DNA from: Amblyomma americanum | Taxonomy: Eukaryota > Arthropoda > Arachnida > Ixodida > Ixodidae | Direction: 5' to 3' | DNA: 64,000 bases | NCBI RefSeq assembly: GCF_052857255.1 | Contig: NC_135500.1 | Location: 46,807,772 to 46,871,771 of the forward strand | Part shown: piece after piece, positions 1 through 10,700 of the stretch | How the letters are laid out: the number at the start of each line of letters is the position of its first letter | How positions within the stretch are numbered: the first letter of the stretch is position 1 | Program-made: the position numbers and the translations under genes | Notes under the pieces: generated by a model | What the model saw: only the letters and a program-made list of their open reading frames with translations | Database searches by the model: none | Told to the model about the DNA's origin: nothing

Positions 1-730
1 GTGTGGTGTGGGATGGTATCATCAAGCACGTCATGCGTAATTTGAAGTAGGGTGTCCTGCGCAGATAGATGCGCACGAAAGCCGGGAATACTGTGGGCGA
101 AAAGGTGGTCATTTTTCATGTACGTTGTTAGCCGACCAAGAATTATGTGCTCGAAGACCTTGCCTAGACACGATGTAAGAGAAATAAGGCGGATGTTTTC
201 TAGGGTGATAGGCTTTCGGGGTTTTGGAATAAAGATGATTATTCCATGCTTCCACGAGGAAGGGAGAGTACCTCTCTCCCAACATTCGTTAATGTAGTTG
301 ACTAAGTCAGAGACGGAAGCATCGTCAAGATTTCGGATAGCTGCATTGGTAATTTGATCGTCTCCGGGAGCGCTTTGCTTAATTTCAATAGGGCGGCGCA
401 AAATTCTAGTTCTGTAATAAGGGCGTCAAGCTCGGGCTGGGGTGGGCCCGCATAATCGGGGTACTTGCAAGGGAGACCGGGGTGGTAAAGGTGCATTCCA
501 CCTGCTCGAGGAATGCGTCGGTGTCCTGTTAAAGGTTGTGAGCGAGGCGGCGAATGCTAAGGCGCGTCTGGGGTTTGGATTGCGAGTGGTCTAGCATGTG
601 CCGTAACAGGTGCGAAGCGCGGGTTGTGGAGAGATTGCCGCGGAGACGGTCACAGAACTGACCCCAGTTAGCTTTGCAAAGAGTGGCACTACAGTGTTCT
701 ATTTGCGATTGAGTCTGGGCAAGTTTGAGT
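1..730 (-). pseudogene. LINE ORF2 fragment, endonuclease-RT linker and RT start (I/Jockey type), broken
   Basis: Read on the minus strand, 730 to 530 encodes the linker that follows a LINE endonuclease (CKANWGQFC motif). The region from about 500 to 1 encodes the first reverse transcriptase blocks, including WKHGIIIFIPKP, LTSCLGKVFE and a GFR motif, and then leaves the window. The reading moves between frames near 380 (the SAPGDDQITNAAI block lies in another frame from the preceding part), so it is not translatable. The 5' part of the same LINE lies at 20,075 to 20,595, beyond the Harbinger insertion. The clade call is from motif resemblance only. Confidence 0.75.
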
Positions 731-734
731 TTAA

Positions 735-767
735 CCGCCGTATTCACAAACAACCCTCCACTCGAAG
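735..767 (+). repeat. Left terminal inverted repeat of the Harbinger element
   Basis: It begins CCGCCGTATTC and continues to a CCTCCACT word. It pairs with the reverse complement of 20,039-20,071. Further CCTCCACT and GAGGAG words continue to about 910. Confidence 0.75.
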
Positions 768-1312
768 CTGCGCCTCCACTCCTGGGAGTGGAGGAGAGCG
801 CTCATCCTCGGCCCGAGGAGCAGTCGCGCTTTTTGAACACACCTCGGACATTCCTCCATCGAGGAGCTGGCCGAGTAGCCCTCCTCCACTCCAGTGCTTT
901 CGAGGAGAAGAAAGAGACTGCCGATGACGAGAGTATTGTAAATTTTTGCAACTAAAACACCACCTGTTTGGTAATATAGAAGTCATTTGTCTATTTTAGC
1001 GGTAAACTGCAAGGTAAAAACAAATAAAATGCATATTTTTTTTGTTTTCCATAAAAAACGTGTACTTTCAGAAGAAATAACCAGTTTTCTTTACCTGTCT
1101 GGCAACCACAGCAGTCGCAGCTGTCCGGCGCGGCATTTTTGTTACGGTCCCTCTTTCGTTTCTCCGCTTGCTCGCCGCGTGTTCTCGTCCGTTTGCTGTG
1201 CTCCTGACTCGCTTCTTGCAGCTTTGTTGCAGTGTCTGTGCTTGCGCGTGTTCGACTGTTTGCGTGTGCACGTGTTTTTGTGTCTGCCCTTCTTTTTCCT
1301 TTTGGTTGCACA

Positions 1313-3519
1313 ATGTCCGATCTCGACATTTCGGACTTCAGCACGACACCATCGGCATCCGCTTCGGACGCAACCCAGCGCGCCAAGAAACGACCCGCCG
1401 GTCCGCGATTCATCTTCACCGTAGATGAACGCCACGTGTTTAGGAACATTATGGCGAAGTATCGCGACGTGATAGAGAACAAACGAACGGACAATACCAC
1501 TAAAAAGGCAAAGGATGAAGCCTGGTCTCAGCTTTGCGAAGGTTACAATAGCTTGGCCGGCACACGCACTGTGCGTGTAGCACAGCTACGAATACTGTGG
1601 GATAATATGAAGTCCCGGTGGAAAAAGAAGAAGTCTGAAGAAACGAGGGAAATCTTTCGGACAGGTGAGCGAAACAGTTTTACATTCAAAAACTGTCCCA
1701 TACATTTTCCTGCATGTTCGCACGTTTCATCTTCTGACATCATTTTAATCCTAACAATTTGGCATTATTTATTAATGCGAAAAAATTATATGGTTACTTT
1801 CGCATCAGCAAAACGTGTCCGCGAATTCTGTCTGCACGGTTATGTCTTTCTGTGGAGATAAATATGCAAAAGTTTGAGTTAGGCAGTGCGCGAGTAGATC
1901 TTGAAGAGGGAAAAGTTTGGTTGATGAATTGTAATTAATTAATTAAATTAAAATAATGAAATAAAAACTGCTGTGTTTGAAGCAGGTTTTGTGTGACCGA
2001 TTCGATGAAAAACGATGTAAATGCACGACAAGGCTTACTTAGTATAAAAAACAAATTTAAAAATGAAAAACAAGCAACTACAAAATAAATTAAATGAAAT
2101 AAGAAGTTTCAACTAAAAAAAATGAACAGAGGGAGCAAGAGAAAAAGGGAAGGCTTTCGCATTTCCGTCCTTAAGTATAAGTGCAATCTTTTTTCTTATT
2201 GTGAATTTTTGTGAAAAATCTGCGTACTACTTTTGAGCAAAACATTACTGGTGGTGCTGTACTGGTTAGCGATTTTGTTTGTTTTTTCTTTTCGAGCATT
2301 CCGTGCTGCGCACAGAATGCACTTCACCTCAGTGTGTTTCACTGCACGGATTGTGCTGTAGGAGATGCACAATTAAGAATTTTGGTGCAGGTGGCGATAC
2401 CCTTGAATGCCGGCCAATGAGTCCGGCAACAGAACTGGTTGGTGCAGTCGCCGACCATATGGCGACCAGACTGCCAAATCCCTTTGACAGCGACGGGGCC
2501 CATGTCAGCGAGGCAGTGCTGTCCCTGCCACCTGCTGCATTATTGGAGGCTATGGTAAATGACAACGAACCAAGCCAAGGCGACTTTTCCAGTAAGTAAG
2601 GCTGCCCTCTTTAAATACTAATTACAGCTGTCACGGTTCGAAGTCCAAAACCTGCGCCTGGGCTGAGAAAGACGTTGTTGGGGAGGGCTATGGATTAATT
2701 TCAACTGCAAAGGATTCTTTAACGCCCGCTTACATGCCGCATTACACGGGCGTTTACACAACTCCTCGCACCTGTCGATATGTGGGCGCAGCATCCTAGA
2801 TTCAATCCGCAACTGGTGCTCGGCTATCAAGCGGCACTGCAGCAAACACTAGTTATTTTCTGCTCGTTGTATGTGCACGTGCTCAAGCAGGCGGGCCACA
2901 TATTTATCAGGACTTCTTGGCGGGCTCGTACTGGGTCCATTTTTCGCCATGTCACATATATGTTGAGAAGTTTGTTTTTAGATGTCTACACTAGTCGCGA
3001 CCATGTAAAGCATTTGTTTTTGGTTCCCTGTTATGGTCTGAACAGCCTCTGTTTATGGGCTTATTATGTTTATGGTGTGTGCATGTTTTTGCAGGCGAGG
3101 TTCCTGCACCCACATCAAGGCAGGCAGCACCGTCACCATGGCTGAACAGCCGGCCACTAACTGACGAGGCACTTCCTGTTCAGGAAGAGTGCCTCAGTGC
3201 AGGCAGACCAACAGTGCTCGTGCCTGTCGTGCCGTCGTGCTAGAGCGTGTCTGAGGACATCGCCCCAGCACAAATTGCTCGCACGAGGGCAGGTGGCCCC
3301 CGTGTTGCTGCGGTGGAGCGGACACTGGCTCCTGAAGTAGCAGCCAGAATTAAGGCTATTGAAGCTGAGGACCGGCGCAAGAAAGAGTTACACCAACTCG
3401 ACCTACAACTCCGCAGGAGCCAGCTGGCCGAGCAGCGGCTCAAAAACAAAATGCAGCACAAGCTGCTTTCTCTGGATGTTGAAATCAAGAAACGGCAGCT
3501 AGAAGCACTGAAGCGGTAA
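1313..3519 (+). pseudogene. Myb/SANT-like DNA-binding protein of the Harbinger element, three exons, one TAG
   Basis: Known role of the family: this accessory protein binds the transposon ends and brings the transposase into the nucleus. Exon 1 (1313-1664) starts MSDLDISDF and holds a Myb/SANT-like helical domain with conserved tryptophans (DEAWSQL, LRILWDNMKSRWKKKK); it ends at the donor ACAG|GTGAGC. Exon 2 (2391-2591) follows the acceptor TTTTGGTGCAG and ends before GTAAGTAAG. Exon 3 (3095-3519) follows TGTTTTTGCAG and ends in a charged coiled coil (ELHQLDLQLRRSQLAEQ). The phases match across both junctions. Exon 3 has one in-frame TAG at 3241-3243, with the coiled coil in the same frame after it, so the protein is truncated unless the stop is bypassed. 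The gene converges on the transposase. Confidence 0.75.
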
Positions 3520-3526
3520 ATAGAGA

Positions 3527-3532
3527 AATAAA
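3527..3532 (+). terminator. AATAAA polyadenylation signal of the Myb-like gene
   Basis: A canonical AATAAA begins seven bases after the TAA stop (3517-3519) of the Myb-like gene, in the same orientation. The stretch to about 3750 shows no other coding signal. Confidence 0.5.
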
Positions 3533-3759
3533 ATTAACTTATACATTAACTTGTACATATTTGTCTTGGAACACTTCTGTGTACAATTACCAACACTGTC
3601 GTCATTTTGATGCAGTCGTACAGTATTTGCATGTTCCTTCAGTTTCTTAAAAACAATGTTCTTTATTTAACACACTTGCACATGTATAAACAGCATAAGG
3701 AAATATAATATGGAAAAGATCAAGCAGTAAAATAGGGAAGTAGCCTAAAAGCAGCCAAA

Positions 3760-4665
3760 AGGAAATCTGTCGGCAGAAATTGGAAGGTGCCATATTGGTT
3801 CACGAGGAAAGTGACAAAATACAAGTTGTGAAGGGTGTCACGCAGGGAGACACGTTCTCTCCAGTACTATTCGCCACGTGCTTCCAGGATATTTTTAGAG
3901 AACTCGAGAGGAAACAACTGAGGATGAAATTGAATGTGAATGCCTTAATAATCTCAGATTTTCTAAAAATATTTCACTGCTAAGTAGCTGAGAAGAAACT
4001 TCCAAACATGATCGAAGACAAGCAAAGCAAGAGAAGCAGAACGGTGGGAGTAAAAATGCATATTGAGATCTTCAGTAATGTTGACAATCAGAACGGAACA
4101 GCCGACAAGAGGCAGTAAAGCATTAAAGTTTTAAGGTAAACGCACCTATTTAGAGCATAGTGCCCACAGATCTGCACCACATGTGTAAACTAACTAGGAG
4201 AATAAGAATGATGGTGCAGCACATTTGCCAGGCACTCTCCAGCCATGAATGGCAGTTTACTAGTATTCCTCAACAGCCATATCTTGTGGGGCAAAGCCTA
4301 TAACCTATGAGGCAGATATAGTGCAGCGAACTATGGAAAGGAAAATGATAGAAGTAGCGGTTAAAGTGCAGAATGAATGAGGGAATAAACGCGAGTTGGT
4401 AATATCCAAGCTGGAATCGAAGAAATGGGCATGGGCAGGGAATGTCATGTGAATTCAAGATAAATGTTGGGCCATTGGTAACGGAATGAATCCCAAAAGA
4501 AGGTAAGCATAGCAGAAGGCAGCAGAAAGTACGGTGGGCTGATGAGATTAGGAATTCTGCAAGAACAAGGTGGCCGCAGCTGGCACAGCACAGGGTTAAT
4601 TGGAAAGATACAGGAGAGGCCTTCGTCCTCCCATGGACGAGGTTCAGCTGATGATGACGTTATAT
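3760..4665 (+). pseudogene. RTE-type LINE remnant, RT fragment and 3' end
   Basis: 3780-3920 encodes an RT block with KIQVVKGVTQGDTFSPVLF. 4500-4650 encodes the typical RTE C-terminus (KVRWADEIRNSARTRWPQLAQ, WKDTGEAFV) and then TGATGATGA, a short tandem tail as RTE elements have. The catalytic aspartates are not found and many stops intervene, so it is dead. It sits between the two convergent Harbinger genes. The same family recurs at 25,430-26,110. Confidence 0.6.
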
Positions 4666-4783
4666 GCTATAAGAGAACCCAGTTCAAAGAAATTGACAAA
4701 AACGCTGCAAATGCCATAAATATAGCGGTTTTCTAACACTAGAAAAGTATCGTGTACATTTTTGGAGAAGGTAATTGGGACAT

Positions 4784-7700
4784 TTAACGGAACGATCTGG
4801 CTATAAGCCCCACCCGGACACGAGAGCCATTCACTGTGTCGGCAGAAAGCTGCGGTGGCACATGAAGCTGCTGTGGTTGTACGCTGGGCTGTGGCTGCTG
4901 GATAACAGGGAGGGCCACAGCAGGTGGCTCCGGGTCCTTCCGTAGAACGGCGAGATTGTGAAGGGCGCCGCAAGCAGTTATTATAACTACTGAGCGCTCA
5001 GGGCGGTTCTGGAGGCCCATATCTAGGCATGGGAAGCGGCGCTTCCAAACTCCAAAAGCCCTCTCCACACTATTTCTCGTTTTGATGTGGGCCGCCTGAT
5101 ACCTGCGTGAAAGACGAGCAGTTCGAAGTAAAAATTTGTATAGATGTGCTAAATTGAAGAGCACAGCAGTCTGCGCATTACTTTCTCAGTAGCCCCTCTG
5201 CAGCTAATAATAAAGCTGTAATTACATTTGCACGCCTCGGAAAGTAGCAAGACAGCTTCAGAGGCGTTGTCCGTCAACTGGTGGCAAATGTATACTAAAT
5301 CTGAATTTTTAATTCTTGTTGAATTTGAATGAAAAAATGGGAAAAGCATGCAAAAATTATGTGTTTCAGTAACAAATAAAAATGAAGATTCCACTCTTTG
5401 ATGTAAAGTGTTTACGGAGCAGTACAGCAACAAAAGGAGATGATATTCGTACATTTGTGCTGCCTTCAATCAAAGTAACTATGGTGCTACGTTCCCTCTT
5501 GTACTTACCTGCCCTCTGGGGTATTTGGCGGGTTGGCATCTGCCAGAGGTGTCATTAAAAATGACATGCAGGGATAACCTGCGTCTCCCAGCAGCAACCC
5601 AGGAACTCGTTTTGTCTCGTAGAGGACCCGTGCACGGCTGTTGTCAAAAATCCTGCTGTCGTGAACTGATCCAGGCCAGCCGGCGACCAAGTCATAAAAT
5701 TCAAGCCTTGGCCCCGTGATTGCCTGAGGATAAAATATTATGTCTCTGTCGTGAAAATATTCTCAGGAAATGAAAATAAATTTTTGTGCCTACATGTCAG
5801 ATCACTCTACTCTTCAGCAATTAATATTTTCGGTGCAGGTGCTGGGTCGATCACCACGGACCCCTCTCGCAACCGCTGCAGCCACCGAATCGCCGGATTG
5901 CCACCGTTGCCCGTGCAAATGCCCAAGGAAGCCGACGCACGTCCGACCGGCGCCGCAACGCCCGCTTGGCAGCACTACCGTGAGCCGCGGACGTTTTCCG
6001 GGAAGGCTGGCGAAGACGTGGATGATTGGCTCACCAATTACAAGCGGGTGAGCAAATACAACGGCTGGGATGCCACTCTTCAGCTGGCCAATGTCGTCTT
6101 CTTTCTCGATGGCACCGCGCTAACTTGGTTCGAAAACCATGAGGCATCAATAACAAGTTGGGACCGCTTCATGGAAGAGCTCCGCAGCTTCTTCGGGGAT
6201 ACTGTTGCCAAACGAAAATGCGCTGAGCAGTCTTTGCTTCAGAGAGCGCAAGTGCCTGGAGAGACCTGCACGACTTACATAGAAGAGGTCTTGAAGCTGT
6301 GCAAAGTCGTTAATCCCAGTATGTCCGACGAAGATCGCGTTGGTCATCTCCTCAAGGGCATCGCAGAGGACGTCTACAGCTTTCTTATTAGTAAAGAAAA
6401 TTTAGACTCGCCCACGGATATCATCAAGCACTGCCGCACCTTTGAAGCTCTAAAACTGCGTCGAATTACTCCCAAGTTCGGTCGCCTGCCTAACGTCACC
6501 ACCGTCGCCAGCGTGGATTTCCATGAGCCTGTGAATGCGGCGACTCTCCCTGATGTCATTCGTCAAATCGTGCGTGCCGAACTCTCCCGGCATCAAGATA
6601 TTGCGCGCCGCAGTGAGGTTCCGTATGGGAGTTGTTCTCTGCAGGCGGCTCCCGCCTACCGCTCCTCCCCTTGGAGTTTGTCTGCCCAGGCCCCTACCAG
6701 TGCTACTCGCATTGATTACAGCGACGCTCCCCGGATCACCCGCCCCGGCCCCAGGGCGCCAGCTCATCCGCAACGCCACCTGCGGCAGTCGGAGTACGAT
6801 GGTCGTTTCGACACTGGCTACGAGGAGTGTTATCCCGAGTGCCCCCCCGACCCACCACTTTGTTACCGCTGTGGTATGATCGGTCACATCTCTAGATTCT
6901 GCCGTCGCCGGGGCCAGTTTTCCCGCTCCCAGCGCCAATGGTTGAACCCTCGCCTGAGTTTCAATGCGCCTGTTCATGACCGTGTCTTCACATCGTCTCA
7001 GCGCCCATCCAGTTACGCGCCACCACGGAACGACTCCCCTGCCTCTGACCGAAGTCTGACTCCACCTCCGCACCGCTCTCGCCGCTCGCCTTCCCCGCAA
7101 CGTCGTTCCCCACCGTCCCCAGGAAACTAGCGTGTGCGGCCGATGGAGGTGCGGTCGCCGGATCATCGATAGTGCCAATTTCTCTGCCCATTGTTACGTT
7201 AAGGAACCGCCTTGAAGTTTTAGTGGACGGTATTTGCGTCATGGCCTTAGTGGACACTGGTGCCACGGTGTCAGTGATGAGTTCAACTTTCAAGAACCGT
7301 CTGGGTCGTAAAATAATGTTCGCTTGGGATCGTGCTGTTATATTCCGGGGTGTAGGGGGAGAATCATTGGTTCCGATTGGTATTTGTTTTGTGAATGTAG
7401 TGATCGCTGGCCACATGTTCCGAACTGAATTCACGGTGCTCCCTCGTTCTACGCATGACATCATCCTCGGTATTGACTTTTTGCACCAGTGCGGCGCTGC
7501 TCTCGACTTCCGCAGTGGTGGCATATCGTTAAGTCCTGGCCTTCGGTCAGCTCTCATAGAAGACTCGCCAGTGGTTGCCCAAGTGTTTTCTGTCTCTGAA
7601 GATACCGTCGTTCCAGCAATGTCTGCCATATTCGTTCCCGTTGTGTCCTCGAGCACGATTTCTGATGCCTTTGATGCTGTGGTGGAGCCTTGTTCCCTTA

Positions 7701-10700
7701 ACTGTGCAAAGAAAAGTGTGCTAGTACACCGCAGCGTCGTCCATGTGACCAAGGGCCATGCCACTCTTTGGACTGTCAATCATTCCAACGAACCTGCAGT
7801 ATTGCCATGTGGTTTAAAACTTGCTGGCTTTGAAGAACGTTTTTCTGTACCAGTTGCCGCGATCACTGACAACGTGTCTCGTCCAACTAGACGCCGCGAT
7901 CTGAGCGACTCTCAATTCCTAGCCATGGTCAACAAATCCCTACCCACTAGCGACCGCCAGGTACTAGTGGCCGTTCTTATGAAGCATGCGGACGTGTTTG
8001 ACTTTGGTCGCGACCAACCACCGCCGATTCCAGCTTCCCGTACCCATCACATGATCAATACTGGATCTGCACAGCCGATTCGCCAGAAGCCATACCGCGT
8101 CTCGCCTTCCGAACGTCAGATAATCGATGAACAAGTCCGTGACATGTTGCACCGCGGCATCATTCAGGAATCTTCAAGCCCGTGGGCTGCTCCAGTGATC
8201 CTTGTCAAAAAGAAAGATGGCACTTGGCGATTTTGTGTCGACTACCGCCGGCTTAACACTGTCACAAAGAAGGATGTTTACCCGCTCCCGCGCGTTGATG
8301 ATGCCATTGACTGCCTCCACTCAGCCTCCTACTTTTCCTCGGTGGATCTACGGTCCGGGTACTGGCAGATCCTGATGCACCCGCAAGACAAAGAGAAGAC
8401 AGCATTCGTGACACCTGACGGGTTGTATGAATTTAATGTTATGCCTTTCGGCCTTTGCAACGCTCCTGCCACTTTTGAACGATTTATGGATACGCTTTTA
8501 CGTGGCCTGAAGTGGCAAGTTTGCATGTGTTATCTGGACGATGTTGTTATTTTTGGTAGGACCTTCGCCGAACATAACAGCCGCTTAGCCATTGTCCTAG
8601 ACTGCATAGAGAGAGCGGGCCTCGTGCTGAACTCGAAGAAGTGTCGCTTCGGTGAACGCCAAATTACTGTGCTTGGTCATCTCGTTGACAAGGATGGCCT
8701 CAGACCCGACCCGCAGAAGGTTGAAGCTGTAAGCAGTGTCAAAGAACCCAAATCAGTGAAAGAGCTCAGGAGTTTCCTAGGACTTTGCTCATACTTTCGG
8801 CGTTTCGTTCCCAAGTTTTCTGATTTAGCCTACCCGCTTACAAGTCTCCTGCAGAAAGACACCCCTTTCCACTGGACTCCCGAATGCGACTCCGCGTTTC
8901 GGCAGCTCAAGTTTCTCCTCACCTCGCGGCCAATATTGCGTCATTTCTGCCCGACAGCACCGACTGAACTCCACACTGACGCCAGCGGCATCGGCGTGGG
9001 TGCTGTGCTTATCCAACGCCATGAAGGCAATCAACACGTTGTCGCTTATGCAAGTCGCACCCTCAGCAAGTCGGAACGCAATTACACTGTAACAGAGCAA
9101 GAGTGTCTCGCCGTTGTTTTCGGCGTACAACGGTTTCGTTCGTACCTTTATGGACGTGCTTTTACAGTCGTCACAGACCATCACTCTCTGTGCTGGCTGG
9201 TCAATCTACGCGACCCCTGCGGTCGGTTGGCCCGCTGGGCGTTACGCCTCCAAGAGTTTAACTTCAAAGTGTCTTACAAAAGTGGCCGCCAACACGCCGA
9301 CGCAGATTGCCTCTCGCGGCTGCCGCTCACGGTTACTACTTCCGATGATGAAAACTTCGATGACTATCTCGCTGCCGTTTCCCAAGAGTTTCCAGATCTT
9401 GGCACTTTCCAGATGGAACAACGCAAGGATCAGCACTTGGCGCCGCTTTTTGCCGAAGCCCGTGACCCGACATCCGCAAGCCCTTTCTGCGTTCGCGACG
9501 GTTTACTCTACAGAACGAATTACTCGCCTGGAGGTGCGCGCTTTCTCCTCGTCGTTCCGTCTACTCTGTACTCCTCTGTTCTGCAGGCAATGCACGATGA
9601 CGTCACGGCTGGGCATTTGGGGTTTGCCAGGACCCTTAACCGCATCAAAGAACGTTTTTACTGGCCAAAAATGCGTCACATGGTTCAGCGCTACGTGGCC
9701 ACCTGCGTGCAGTGTCAGCGGTTCAAGCTTCCCACGACTTCTCCGCCTGGACGCCTGCATCCTTTGCCACCTCCAAGCACGCCATATGAACAAGTTGGAC
9801 TCGATCTGCTCAGCCCGTTTCCCCGCTCGTCCAACGGTAACCGCTGGATTATAGTGTGCGTTGATCACCACACCCGTTACTGTGAGACCGCCGCCCTACC
9901 TTGCGCCACCGCTGCTGAGGTCTCGCTCTTCCTTCTTCGTGCTGTCATCCTCCGGCATGGACCTCCTCGAGTTGTTATCAGTGACCGCGGTCGCCAGTTT
10001 ACGGCAGACGTTGTGGAAGAGCTTCTGCGTCTTAGTTCATGCCATTTTCGCCACTCGACGCCGTACCACCCCCAGACTAATGGACTGGTTGAACGTACCA
10101 ATCGGACACTCACGACCATGCTGGCCATGTATGTCGATTCCCGCCATAAGAACTGGGACGACGTGCTTCCCTTCATTACATACGCCTATAACACGTCGAG
10201 GCATGAAATAACTGGTTACAGCCCATTCTTCCTTCTTTATGCCCGTCCGCCTCGAAGCTCCCTGGACAGCATCTTACCTTTCTCTCTCGACACCGAGCCT
10301 TCTATTGCCAACACTCTATGTCGCGCTGAAGAAGCCCGTCGGATTGCCCGGATACGCACCTTGGCATCACAGCATCGCTCTAAGCAGCGTTATGACCGCC
10401 GGCGCAAGGATGTCTCCTACCTGCCCGGTGACGTTGTATGGTTGTGGACGCCCCTACGCAAGCGTGGCTTATCAGAAAAGCTGCTATCCCACTACACAGG
10501 CCCGTTCATCGTTGTTTCTCGCCTCAATGACCTCAACTATGTCATCTCTCCCCAATCAACGCAAGGACGCCGCTCAAGGACAACCCAGGTCGTGCATGTC
10601 GCACGGCTGAAGCCATTCCACTCTCGGGACCCCGATTGATTGACTGGCCCAGAGGGCTTCGTCTGCGAACGGGGAAATGTCACGTGCTGCGCATGGGCTC

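Noticed and set aside
734..767. The TTA at the Harbinger edges as a palindromic artefact of the LINE sequence
   Set aside because: The inverted repeat continues for 33 bp and the LINE resumes on both sides, so insertion is the simpler reading, although the exact edge is uncertain by one base.
6450..7779. Long open frames antisense to gag and pol (242 and 263 codons)
   Set aside because: They mirror the GC-rich coding strand of the gypsy element and show no domain.
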